Shown piece after piece: positions 1-7,521 of a stretch of 38,241 nucleotides of DNA (positions within the stretch are counted from its first letter, which is position 1; every line of letters starts with the position of its first letter). A program made the position numbers and the translations under genes. Location: the NCBI GenBank assembly GCA_902764235.1, contig CACWVH010000010.1, forward strand, positions 1 to 38,241, given 5' to 3'. This stretch comes from an uncultured Ruminococcus sp. (GTDB taxonomy: Bacteria > Bacillota > Clostridia > Oscillospirales > Acutalibacteraceae). Below the pieces are notes generated by a model that was not told the DNA's origin, searched no databases, and saw only the letters and a list, made by a program, of their open reading frames with translations.

Positions 1-97
1 CCTTACGGGTGAGCAACTTAAAAAACTGAAATGCATAAAACAACGCATTATCTCCGGGTTTTTCAGAACAACCAATAATGAGTTTCACGGATTCAGG
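1..97 (-). mobile_element. Partial MITE-like element, family 1 (runs off left edge)
   Basis: Positions 83-97 read TTTCACGGATTCAGG, the exact inverted terminal sequence of the complete element at 27722-27881. Read on the minus strand, the inner sequence matches that copy for about 95 bases: a shared GTTCTGAAAAACCC block, then TTTTATGC, then a TTGYTCACCCRTAAGG block. The 63-base inner stretch has no indel between the copies. The other end lies outside the window. No transposase is visible, so this is a non-autonomous element. Confidence 0.8.
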
Positions 98-257
98 TTC
101 AAGCAATTATACATTTCTTTCAATTATATCACAACAGGATATAAAAAACTATATATTATTCTCTCATTTAATATTTATTTGCGCAGTCCATAACTGGAAT
201 CTGGCACAATAGGGACTCGTAAGTGTAGAATTATGATTGGCAAAAAAGATCATTGTT

Positions 258-301
258 AAAACCAGAGTCGTGCAACATAAAATTATTTGTCAGAAGAAAG
301 C
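258..301 (+). repeat. 44-base direct repeat, copy A
   Basis: Begins AAAACCAGAGTC and ends TGTCAGAAGAAAGC. It matches 513-556 at 40 of 44 positions without a gap. Flanking sequence on both sides is unrelated. No copy was seen elsewhere in the window. Confidence 0.75.
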
Positions 302-402
302 TTTCCCACTCTTGGAAATTCAGCTCCGGCAGAGCGGTCGAGGGTGACAGTTTTTCTTTTTTCACAGGCAGGAGACAAGAGATGGTCTTTTCCCCCTCAT
401 CA

Positions 403-438
403 GTCAGCTTCGCTGACAGCTTCTCCCCAGGGAGAAGC
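403..438. repeat. Double-hairpin palindromic repeat
   Basis: Two perfect hairpins stand side by side: GTCAGC-TTC-GCTGAC (403-417) and GCTTCTCCC-CA-GGGAGAAGC (419-438). Neither is followed by a T-run, so they are not convincing terminators. The form resembles the palindromic intergenic repeats scattered through gut Oscillospiraceae; that resemblance is from memory. Confidence 0.6.
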
Positions 439-512
439 CTTTTGTTACTGCGCCGGCGATAGTATCAGCTGGTGTGCAAGGAAATAATTCTGAAAAGTCT
501 CAGAATAATTAA

Positions 513-556
513 AAAACCAGAGTCAGGCAACATAAAAGTATATGTCAGAAGAAAGC
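513..556 (+). repeat. 44-base direct repeat, copy B
   Basis: Second copy of the repeat at 258-301, same orientation, 255 bases downstream, with four substitutions. It ends about 85 bases upstream of the MORN-gene promoter. Confidence 0.75.
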
Positions 557-639
557 CTGAACCGCGACTTCGACAATATTGGTTTGTGGGCAAGAGCGCA
601 GCGACCCCTGCGAAATTGACAGCGCAGGCACTGCGCCGG

Positions 640-668
640 TTGCAAATGGAGGGAAAATAGTGTATTAT
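640..668 (+). promoter_or_regulatory. Predicted sigma-A promoter of the MORN gene
   Basis: TTGCAA at 640-645 and TATTAT at 663-668, spaced by 17 bases, lie 67 bases before the ATG at 735. A second TATAAT starts at 671, but I see no matching -35 for it. Confidence 0.6.
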
Positions 669-734
669 AGTATAATAGGAATTAGTATATACTGACATTG
701 GATGTCGGGAATTATAATACAAGGGGAAGTTGAA

Positions 735-3578
735 ATGGACTATAAGTTGATTCAGAAGGCTGACAAGGAGCTTGTTTATTTCGGAGTGTATAATACTGCT
801 GTGGAGCTTGCTGATGCCGGAGATGTTCTGTGCAGCGTCAGACAGAAATTCTTTGAAAGCGGCAAGCGTCAGAAAAACCGCAGCACCTTCAATGTTGCCG
901 GAGAGGTAGTGCGTGCGTCCTATACAATCGAATCGGGCAGACCGCTCAAATGGAAAAAGCTTATCGGCAGCAGACTTGCTGAACGTGTGACTATAAAAGA
1001 GAAAAATTATTATGTTGAATCTCTTGATGCCGAAAGACGTATCTTCAAAAAAGCCTTTTTTGACTACAAGCATAATTGGATCTATACAGAATATTTCCTT
1101 TCCGATAACAAAACTACACCGGACTGCACCTTTGCACCCTATACTGACGGAAACAAGCCTGCTATCATTATCAAACAGGGCGGCAACACCTTCGATACAC
1201 TCTACCCCTTTGAGGTCACTCTTGACAAGGAGCTTACCGAAAAGCTCAACGAAGCCGCAGGCGAGCCACGGGTGCTTTGCAGGACAAGCTGCGGAACCTT
1301 CTATTTCTGCACTAAGTCTGAGGCTCAATACAGACAGAAGGCTCTTGAAACGCTTCTCAGTGAAAAGGATGCTCAGGAAAACAGCATCAACGAGGATGAG
1401 CTGATCGAGCCGGGCTTTGAAGTCGATACCTCTGCTTTTGAACAGGACGACAGGCAGAATGAAATCACCTCTGCTGCGGCTGACAGTATTCCCGATATTC
1501 CGGCATCCTCTGACAGCAAAGAACCCGATATTGATGATATTCTTGATGACAAATATGAAAGCAGGATATCTGAGGATACTCAGACTGATATTCCTGATGA
1601 AGCATATAAAAATAATGAAAGCGATCTGAACCAGTCAGCAATTATTAATGAAGCTGCGGAGCCTGCCGCAGCTGATACCGAAATTCCTCAGACACAGCCT
1701 GACATCAAAGCTTCCGCAGAGGGTAACGAAGAAGAAAACCGTATGCCCGTTCAGGAATTTTCCTTTACCGATGACAGCGAAAGCCTTTATGAGGAAAGCA
1801 ATACCGGCGAGGAGGCTGCTTACAGCACCGAACAGGGCGAGCTTTGCGCATTTTCGGGACAATGTCCGTATGAAAATGTTGACAAGCTTATCATTGAATC
1901 GGGCGGCAGACAGTATTTCTACTTCGGTGATACGGTCGGCGACAAGAGGCACGGCTTCGGAAGAACTACCATGTTCGACGGCAAAACCGCATACGAGGGC
2001 AGCTACAAGGATGACAGACGTGAGGGCTTCGGAACATATTATTTCAAATCCGGAAAGCTCTGCTATGCGGGCGGATGGAAAAATAACAAGCGTGAGGGTC
2101 TCGGCGCTGCCTTTTCATCATCAGACGGCAGCATCTTTGTTGGCAAATGGCATGAAAACGAGCCATGCTCTGTCGGCGCAAGCTTTGACCGGGACGGCAG
2201 GCTTATCTATGCCGGTAAAACGACCGGCAGCAAACGCAGCGGCGCTGGTATTACCTACTCCGCTGAGAGCGATACCTTCTTTGTAGGAAAATACAAAGAC
2301 GGAGAATTCCTCGGCTCCGGCACACAGTTCGACAGCGACGGAAATATGCTTTACACGGGCAGCTTCTCCGGCGGAATGAGAAACGGCGAGGGCGTAAGCT
2401 ACAACAAGGACGGCTCTGTCAGATACAAGGGGCTTTGGAAAAATGATCTTTATCACGGTCAGGGCGTGCTTTATCTTGAGGACGGATGCACACTTCACGG
2501 AAGCTTCCGCACAGGCAGGGCTGACGGAAACTGCACTCTGCGTGATGCTTCGGGACGTATTATTTACACCGGCGGTTACAGCTCCGATCTGTACAACGGT
2601 GCAGGCAGGCTTTACAGCGAGGACGGAGGTTACGCTGAGGGACGCTTTACTGACGGCGAGCCTTCCGGTGTATTCAATGAATATGATGCCTCCGGTGCTC
2701 TTGTTTACTGCGGTGAATGGACGGATATGCAAAGAAACGGCAAGGGCGTTGAATACAGAAACGGCGTGAAGCTCTATGAGGGCGATTTCAGCTCCGGTTT
2801 CTGGAACGGAAAGGGCAAGCTTTTTGAAGATGGCGAGCTTGTATACACCGGTTCATTCATAAGCGGAAAGGTCAGCGGCTTCGGAACAGAGGTTGACGGC
2901 GATGAGGTTGTCTATACAGGTATGTGGGAATCGGGCAGCTATAATGGCTGCGGTGTGCTTTATGAATGCGGCGAGCCGAGATTTGCAGGCTGCTTCAGGG
3001 ACGGCAAGCGTGAGGGAAGGATAAACGAGATTGCCGGCGGCAGGATCATAAAGAAATGCATATTTGAAAATGACGAGCTTACATATATGTGCGAATACAG
3101 TGAGGACGGTTCCATTCTGTACTACGGTAATGTCAGCGCCGGACAGCGCAGCGGTATGGGCTGCAGCTTTAATTCCTCCTGTGAAAAGGAATTCGAGGGT
3201 ATCTTCAGAAAAGGAAAGCCTGAAAAGGCAATGAGCGTATTTTACAGAGAGCTTGAGGCTCTGCCTCAGTGCAGCGAGCTTTCAGGAACTGATTATGAGA
3301 AGTATTCCAACTCTCCGGAATATGCTGTCGAGCTTTCCTACTGCGGAGGTATCTACACAGGTCAGATCCATCTCGGCAAGCCCGAGGGCAGAGGAACAAT
3401 GCTTTATTTCGATCACCGCTACACCGGTATGTTCTCAAACGGTGAGCCATGCGGCAGCGGCGTCATCTATATGCGTGACGGAAGTGAGATAGTCGGCAGC
3501 TTCTCACCTGAGCCTACATCCTCATGCGAAACACTGATCTTCACCAATCTTACTTATTACAGAACCGATAATCAATAA
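735..3578 (+). CDS. Large MORN-repeat protein of unknown function
   Basis: About 947 residues. I start at 735 rather than the upstream in-frame ATG at 702 because AAGGGGAAG precedes 735 at a normal distance. Three parts are visible: an N-terminal region of about 215 residues that I do not recognise; an acidic low-complexity linker (about 215-370, rich in Asp, Glu and Ser); and about 20 MORN-like repeats (about 395-930) of the form Y-x-G-x(4-8)-G-x-G, with pieces such as YEGSYKDDRREGFG and YTGSFSGGMRNGEG. No signal peptide or membrane segment is seen, so it is probably cytoplasmic. MORN repeats bind lipids or proteins in other systems, but that does not assign a role here. It is a single gene with its own promoter. 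The stop codon overlaps the end of a MITE-like element. Confidence 0.9.
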   Translation: MDYKLIQKADKELVYFGVYNTAVELADAGDVLCSVRQKFFESGKRQKNRSTFNVAGEVVRASYTIESGRPLKWKKLIGSRLAERVTIKEKNYYVESLDAERRIFKKAFFDYKHNWIYTEYFLSDNKTTPDCTFAPYTDGNKPAIIIKQGGNTFDTLYPFEVTLDKELTEKLNEAAGEPRVLCRTSCGTFYFCTKSEAQYRQKALETLLSEKDAQENSINEDELIEPGFEVDTSAFEQDDRQNEITSAAADSIPDIPASSDSKEPDIDDILDDKYESRISEDTQTDIPDEAYKNNESDLNQSAIINEAAEPAAADTEIPQTQPDIKASAEGNEEENRMPVQEFSFTDDSESLYEESNTGEEAAYSTEQGELCAFSGQCPYENVDKLIIESGGRQYFYFGDTVGDKRHGFGRTTMFDGKTAYEGSYKDDRREGFGTYYFKSGKLCYAGGWKNNKREGLGAAFSSSDGSIFVGKWHENEPCSVGASFDRDGRLIYAGKTTGSKRSGAGITYSAESDTFFVGKYKDGEFLGSGTQFDSDGNMLYTGSFSGGMRNGEGVSYNKDGSVRYKGLWKNDLYHGQGVLYLEDGCTLHGSFRTGRADGNCTLRDASGRIIYTGGYSSDLYNGAGRLYSEDGGYAEGRFTDGEPSGVFNEYDASGALVYCGEWTDMQRNGKGVEYRNGVKLYEGDFSSGFWNGKGKLFEDGELVYTGSFISGKVSGFGTEVDGDEVVYTGMWESGSYNGCGVLYECGEPRFAGCFRDGKREGRINEIAGGRIIKKCIFENDELTYMCEYSEDGSILYYGNVSAGQRSGMGCSFNSSCEKEFEGIFRKGKPEKAMSVFYRELEALPQCSELSGTDYEKYSNSPEYAVELSYCGGIYTGQIHLGKPEGRGTMLYFDHRYTGMFSNGEPCGSGVIYMRDGSEIVGSFSPEPTSSCETLIFTNLTYYRTDNQ

Positions 3579-3746
3579 CTCAAACTTCCCACTTGATATT
3601 ACACTGTCGAAATAGTTGGCTTATTATCAGACGTTTTCTTTTCGCCGCCCGCCGGAGGCGGGCGGCGAAAAGAAAACAATAAAAGTTGTTGAAAGTACGA
3701 TTAATACTTGAGTTTAACAGTAAAATGGTATGGGAAGTTTAAGTTA
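3576..3746. mobile_element. MITE-like element, family 2, with 45-base palindrome
   Basis: The ends are near-perfect inverted repeats. AACTCAAACTTCCCA (3577-3591) pairs with TGGGAAGTTTAAGTT (3731-3745) with one mismatch, and TA stands at each outer edge, which fits TA target duplication as in IS630/mariner-type MITEs. The middle holds a perfect palindrome (3633-3677) with two 21-base arms around GGA; the inner arm is GCCGCCCGCC. There is no T-run after the palindrome, so it is not a typical terminator. No coding capacity. The left end overlaps the TAA stop of the MORN gene. Confidence 0.75.
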
Positions 3747-3759
3747 ATAAAAATATAAT

Positions 3760-3797
3760 CTCCGCCGTGTGCATGGTCTGTCCTGCACACGGCGGAG
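3760..3797 (-). terminator. Terminator after spoVM
   Basis: A 14-base perfect stem (CTCCGCCGTGTGCA and its complement) with a 10-base loop. On the minus strand it is followed by ATTATATTTTTATT. It closes the minus-strand transcript 26 bases after the spoVM stop. On the plus strand TTGTGTTT follows, so it may also end MORN-gene transcripts. Confidence 0.8.
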
Positions 3798-3822
3798 TTG
3801 TGTTTATACTTATTCCTCAGTA

Positions 3823-3915
3823 TCAGCCTGCGTTTTGCGGTATCTTTTTTATCCTGAACATTCTTCTGAGGAAAAAGCTCCAGAATTTAGGATTGTCAAC
3901 TACTACAAATTTCAT
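3823..3915 (-). CDS. spoVM: SpoVM-like sporulation peptide (30 aa)
   Basis: A 30-residue gene starting MKFVVVDNPKF and ending KKIPQNAG. AGGAGG lies 6 bases before the ATG. From memory, Bacillus subtilis SpoVM is 26 residues and begins MKFYTIKLPKF. The two align without gaps and share Met1, Lys2, Phe3, Pro9, Lys10, Phe11, Arg17 and Met19, with an amphipathic, basic C-terminal half. SpoVM is the curvature-sensing peptide that anchors spore-coat assembly on the forespore; Pro9 is known to matter for that. Position supports the call: in B. subtilis spoVM lies downstream of prpC-prkC-rsgA, as here. It follows the 50-aa gene so closely that the two are probably translated together. The extra residues after 26 are a difference from Bacillus. 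Confidence 0.85.
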   Translation of the reverse strand: MKFVVVDNPKFWSFFLRRMFRIKKIPQNAG

Positions 3916-3928
3916 AAGCTGCCTCCTG

Positions 3929-4081
3929 TCAATACCGTCTGCCGCTGTGCGAGCATACAACGGCTACTATCACAAGCACCACCGCTGCGATCACCGCTGT
4001 CCAGCACTTAGGCAGAATTACTCCCGCAAGCAATCCCAATCCGAATGACAACGCTTTTCTGCTTACTGCACATCTGTTCAT
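3929..4081 (-). CDS. Small single-span membrane protein (50 aa), coupled to spoVM
   Basis: A 50-residue gene starting MNRCAVSRKALSFGLG, with GGAGG seven bases before the ATG. A glycine-containing hydrophobic stretch is broken by PKCW and continues as AVIAAVVLVIVAVVC, giving one long or two short membrane segments, and it ends in a basic tail (SHSGRRY). I do not recognise a named family. Its TGA is one base from the AGGAGG of spoVM, which suggests translational coupling and perhaps a role in sporulation or envelope biology. It lies after the rsgA terminator, but I see no clear promoter between them; a GATAAT-like -10 has no good -35. Confidence 0.7.
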   Translation of the reverse strand: MNRCAVSRKALSFGLGLLAGVILPKCWTAVIAAVVLVIVAVVCSHSGRRY

Positions 4082-4153
4082 CCGGCTACCTCCGTTAATT
4101 ATTCTGCTTGCTGCTTACATTATCATAATATACCGTTCCGGGGATTTTTGTGA

Positions 4154-4183
4154 CGAAAAAAATTCCGGGAAGACTCCCGGAAT
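4154..4183 (-). terminator. Intrinsic terminator of the yicC-rsgA operon
   Basis: Nine-base perfect stem ATTCCGGGA/TCCCGGAAT with a 4-base loop. It is followed on the minus strand by seven T residues, and starts 17 bases after the rsgA stop. Some read-through would be needed to express the two small genes downstream if they lack their own promoter. Confidence 0.9.
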
Positions 4184-4199
4184 CATAATGAACATTATT

Positions 4200-5081
4200 C
4201 TATTTTTTCCAGTCGGGTATGTCCTTTACCTCATTGTACATACTGACATAGCTTTTATGCCTTGAGGAGCATATCTTCCCCTCGTTTACCGCTTCAATGA
4301 CAGCGCAGCCCTTTTCGCATACGTGAGAGCATCCGGTAAACTGACAGTCATAACGGTACTGCTCAAAATCAGGAAAGCATTCTGCAAGCTCGTCCTTGCG
4401 AATGATCTCATACCTTTCGATATCCACCGTTGAAAAACCGGGAGTATCTGCCACATATCCGCCGCCAACCTTATACAGCTCACTGTGGCGTGTCGTATGT
4501 CTTCCTCTGCCGAGCTTTTTGCTGATATCTCCTGTCTGTATATCAAGCCCGGGTATCAGACTGTTGAGAAGTGTGGATTTTCCTACTCCTGTATTTCCCG
4601 TAAAGGCGGATATCTTTCCGCTGAGCAGGGACAAAAGCTCCTGTCTGCTGCTCTGATCCTGTGTGCTGTATTCAAAAGCATTGAAGCCTGAGCGTCTGTA
4701 TATTTCTGTAAGCTCCGATGCGGAGGACAGATCTGTTTTTGTAAATACCGGCACCGGCTCTATTCCCTTGCTCACTGCTACCGCACATATCTTGTCTATT
4801 ATCACCGTATTCGGTGACGGCTGTGCTGCTGATGATACAATGAATAATCTGTCAAGATTTGCAAGCGGCGGACGCACAAGATAATTTTTTCTCGGAAGGA
4901 TCTCTTCCACCTGTGCAGTTCCGTCCTCACAGGGGGTTATCACTGCCCTGTCACCCACCACAGGGCTGATCCCCTTTTTGCGGAAGATCCCCCTTGCCTT
5001 ACATTCATATACGGAGTCAGCGGCTTCAACATAGTAGAAGCCGCTGATTGCTTTAATTATAAGTCCGTTTATTCTCTCCAT
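4200..5081 (-). CDS. rsgA: Ribosome small-subunit-dependent GTPase A
   Basis: 293 residues, normal for the family. This circularly permuted GTPase helps late 30S assembly and is also a (p)ppGpp target. The order of motifs is the permuted one: G4 TKTD (about 117), then P-loop GNTGVGKST (about 161), then DTPGF. The N-terminus is an OB-fold-like domain, and the C-terminus has the zinc-binding Cys-x(5)-Cys-x-His-x(5)-Cys pattern (about 250-265). The ATG follows GGGGTGA and is 13 bases from the prkC stop. The neighbour prkC is notable because RsgA (CpgA) is a PrkC substrate in B. subtilis. It is the last gene before the operon terminator; rpe and thiN, which follow rsgA in Bacillus, are absent. 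Confidence 0.97.
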   Translation of the reverse strand: MERINGLIIKAISGFYYVEAADSVYECKARGIFRKKGISPVVGDRAVITPCEDGTAQVEEILPRKNYLVRPPLANLDRLFIVSSAAQPSPNTVIIDKICAVAVSKGIEPVPVFTKTDLSSASELTEIYRRSGFNAFEYSTQDQSSRQELLSLLSGKISAFTGNTGVGKSTLLNSLIPGLDIQTGDISKKLGRGRHTTRHSELYKVGGGYVADTPGFSTVDIERYEIIRKDELAECFPDFEQYRYDCQFTGCSHVCEKGCAVIEAVNEGKICSSRHKSYVSMYNEVKDIPDWKK

Positions 5082-5094
5082 TGTTCACCCCGTA

Positions 5095-7416
5095 TCAGAC
5101 CGGATCTGAAGAATGCGGTACATTCTCGAGCTTCGCAATAGCTTCAGCCTCAAGAGCCTGTGCCTCTTCAATGGATGATGCAGCGTTGATCCTCTCGGTA
5201 TACTCTGAAACGATCGCCTGACCTGCTGCATAGTCCTCATCGGTGTAATAGTATCTTGTGAACTGATAGTCAACATTTGATACGGATGATGCTATCTGAT
5301 CCTCAAGTGTAGCTGCCTCTGAGGATTCTTCAACCCCAGATGATTCTTCCTCTGTGGATTCCTCTTCTGATGACTCTTCCTCTGTTGACTCCTCGCTTGA
5401 TTCCTCGCTTGATTCCTCGCTTGATTCCTCAGGCTTTTCTACCTTCGGAACATAGCCGTTATTGAGATAGGTCTGTCTTACCTCTCTGGTCTTGAAGTTG
5501 AATGTAAACTCCTGATACTTATTGCCGTCAAGCATTACTGTTATCGTCTTCTGGAAGTTTACTGCGCCGTTAGGTGCTACCTCGATCTGTCTTGTAAGAT
5601 TCTCAGAAGGTGTTCCGATGAATTCGTCTATCTTTGTTCCGTCAGCGAATACTGTTACTCTGACCTCTGCGAACTCCTTCTTCGGGAAGTTATTGAGAGT
5701 ATATTTGATAGATGTAACTGCCTTGCTTCCGTCACTTACCTGTATTGTGATCAGAGAGCCTTTTGTCAGGGTATTTCCTGCCAGCGGGTCTGTTGCTACT
5801 ACAAGACCCTCGCTCTTATCGCTTGCGACTGTTGCCTTCTGTGTTGTGAAGCCCTGTGCCTCAAGAGAAGCCTTTGCCGAATCGAAGCCCATGCCCACAA
5901 CATCCGGTACTTTAACCTTATCTGTTGCAGGTCCGTCACTTACAAGAAGAGTGATCGTTGTACCGATCTCAAGCTGAAGTCCCTCCTGCGGTGAGCAGTC
6001 GATAACATAGCCCTTCTGTACCTCGGTGCTGTTGATCCTTGAAACTGTATAATTGAAATGTCTCTGCTCAAGCTTTGCGATAGCATCGTTTTCTGCGTAA
6101 TTCTTGAGCTTAGGAACCTCTACAGTCGTGCTTGTACTGTTGATAACAAGCTTGATAGTTGCATTTTCCTTGACATCCTTTGAATGAGGCGCCGGATCCT
6201 GCTTGAGCACCACATTAAGCGGCTTGTCAGCCTCAAAATCCGCACTTATCTCAAACTTGAATTTATAGCTCTTATCCTTTTTGATATCCTCATACATCTT
6301 TCCGACGAATTCAGGAACTTCAACATCCTTTGTTTCATTTGCCTTGATGCTTGAGCTTATCATCATATAGAGCATCAGTGCGATCGCTCCGACAACAAGT
6401 ATCGCAACAACACCAGTTATCCATTTTACAATGGTTTTCGGACGGTTTATTGCTGCCTCATCCTCAAATACCTCGTATTCCTCTTCCTCATATGAAGGCT
6501 CCGGAACAGAGGGGGTTATCTTACCGGGCTTTTCAACATATTTTGTCGGGTTTTCGTCTACATAATAGCTGTATCTGAATCTTACGGAAGGATTCCTGCG
6601 GAAGATCTCGATTGCCTCCAGCATTTCTCCTGCGCTGCCGTAGCGCTGGTTAGGATCCTTTCTCATTGCCTTGAGGGTGATCTCCTCGATGCCCTCGGGG
6701 ATCTTGTCATTTATCTCACGAAGCGGCGTAGGCTCATTCTGCATCTGCATTATTGCAACAGATACTGCACTGTCAGCTTCAAAGGGAAGCTTTCCTGTGA
6801 GCATTTCATAAAGCATTACGCCCACGCTGTATATATCTGCCTTACCGTCTGTATTATCGCCTCTTGCCTGTTCGGGAGCAATATAATGTACAGAGCCGAT
6901 GGCCTTATCTGTCATTGTTCTTGTTTCGTTATCGGAAAATCTTGCGATACCGAAGTCCGTAACCTTGATCGAGCCGTCCTGAAGAAGCATGATATTCTGG
7001 GGCTTCATATCTCTGTGGACTATGCCCTTTTCATGTGCGTGCTGGAGTGCCTGAAGGATCTGAACCGTAAAATGAACGGCTTCCTTCCACGGAATATTAT
7101 GCTGATGTCCGATATACTCCTTGAGGGTGATACCGTCGATATATTCCATTACGATATACTGTATCTTATCTCCGAAGCTGACATCATTTACCTTTACGAT
7201 ATTCGGATGGGAAAGTACAGCGATAGCCTTTGATTCATTTTTAAAGCGTCTGATAAATTCGCTGTTTCCGAGGAATTCATCCTTGAGTATCTTGATAGCA
7301 ACGGTCGTATCGTCTACTGTGTCATACGCCTTATAGACCATTGCCATTCCGCCGACGCCGATAAGCTCTTGTATTTCATATCGTCCGTCAAGTCTTTTTC
7401 CGGTGTATTTATCCAT
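5095..7416 (-). CDS. prkC: Membrane Ser/Thr protein kinase with PASTA domains
   Basis: 773 residues from the ATG at 7416, chosen because AAAGGAG precedes it; an in-frame Met 11 codons upstream has no such site. The cytoplasmic kinase domain (about 13-272) has the glycine loop GVGGMAMVYKA, Lys in VAIKIL, HRDMKPQN and DFG. An acidic linker is followed by one membrane segment (about 333-355) and three PASTA domains (about 364-427, 431-495, 501-565) that in this family sense muropeptides or lipid II. A further extracellular part follows: a beta-rich stretch, a Ser/Glu tract made of repeated SSEE (about 663-700), and a helical tail of about 70 residues. This extension is longer than in B. subtilis PrkC. 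It is paired with the phosphatase gene prpC upstream. Confidence 0.97.
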   Translation of the reverse strand: MDKYTGKRLDGRYEIQELIGVGGMAMVYKAYDTVDDTTVAIKILKDEFLGNSEFIRRFKNESKAIAVLSHPNIVKVNDVSFGDKIQYIVMEYIDGITLKEYIGHQHNIPWKEAVHFTVQILQALQHAHEKGIVHRDMKPQNIMLLQDGSIKVTDFGIARFSDNETRTMTDKAIGSVHYIAPEQARGDNTDGKADIYSVGVMLYEMLTGKLPFEADSAVSVAIMQMQNEPTPLREINDKIPEGIEEITLKAMRKDPNQRYGSAGEMLEAIEIFRRNPSVRFRYSYYVDENPTKYVEKPGKITPSVPEPSYEEEEYEVFEDEAAINRPKTIVKWITGVVAILVVGAIALMLYMMISSSIKANETKDVEVPEFVGKMYEDIKKDKSYKFKFEISADFEADKPLNVVLKQDPAPHSKDVKENATIKLVINSTSTTVEVPKLKNYAENDAIAKLEQRHFNYTVSRINSTEVQKGYVIDCSPQEGLQLEIGTTITLLVSDGPATDKVKVPDVVGMGFDSAKASLEAQGFTTQKATVASDKSEGLVVATDPLAGNTLTKGSLITIQVSDGSKAVTSIKYTLNNFPKKEFAEVRVTVFADGTKIDEFIGTPSENLTRQIEVAPNGAVNFQKTITVMLDGNKYQEFTFNFKTREVRQTYLNNGYVPKVEKPEESSEESSEESSEESTEEESSEEESTEEESSGVEESSEAATLEDQIASSVSNVDYQFTRYYYTDEDYAAGQAIVSEYTERINAASSIEEAQALEAEAIAKLENVPHSSDPV
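5387..5431. repeat. 12-base tandem repeat within prkC
   Basis: Units GACTCCTCGCTT, then GATTCCTCGCTT twice, then a partial unit, in plus-strand reading. They encode Ser-Ser-Glu-Glu on the minus strand. The length is a multiple of three, so copy-number change would keep the frame and lengthen the extracellular Ser/Glu tract. Confidence 0.75.
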
Positions 7417-7521
7417 TAATATTTCTCCTTTCAGATTCGGCTGGATCATGCCCGCAGAATTATCTGCACTTCCTTCTATAGTATAAGGTTACACCCTTTA
7501 ATAAGCTTTTTACGTATTGTG

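Larger units (their letters stand above)
98..639. other. Intergenic region with repeats, no convincing gene
   Basis: About 540 bases without a supported gene. It holds an AT-rich stretch (100-250), two copies of a 44-base direct repeat (258-301 and 513-556), and a pair of adjacent perfect hairpins (403-438). Short open frames exist but have no ribosome site, and their similarity to each other comes only from the direct repeat. The 287-codon minus-strand frame at 465-1328 runs antisense to the MORN gene and looks spurious. Confidence 0.6.

Noticed and set aside
465-1328. 287-codon minus-strand open frame
   Set aside because: It is antisense to the start of the MORN gene, has no ribosome site and no recognisable domain; the plus-strand gene has promoter, ribosome site and clear repeats.
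3767-4048. Two plus-strand frames (80 and 93 codons)
   Set aside because: They start inside the terminator hairpin and run antisense to spoVM and the 50-aa gene, which have ribosome sites and homology or coupling.
4082-4153. Sigma-E type promoter for the small sporulation genes
   Set aside because: A GTATATT-like -35 is present, but no CATACANT-like -10 follows at the right distance.
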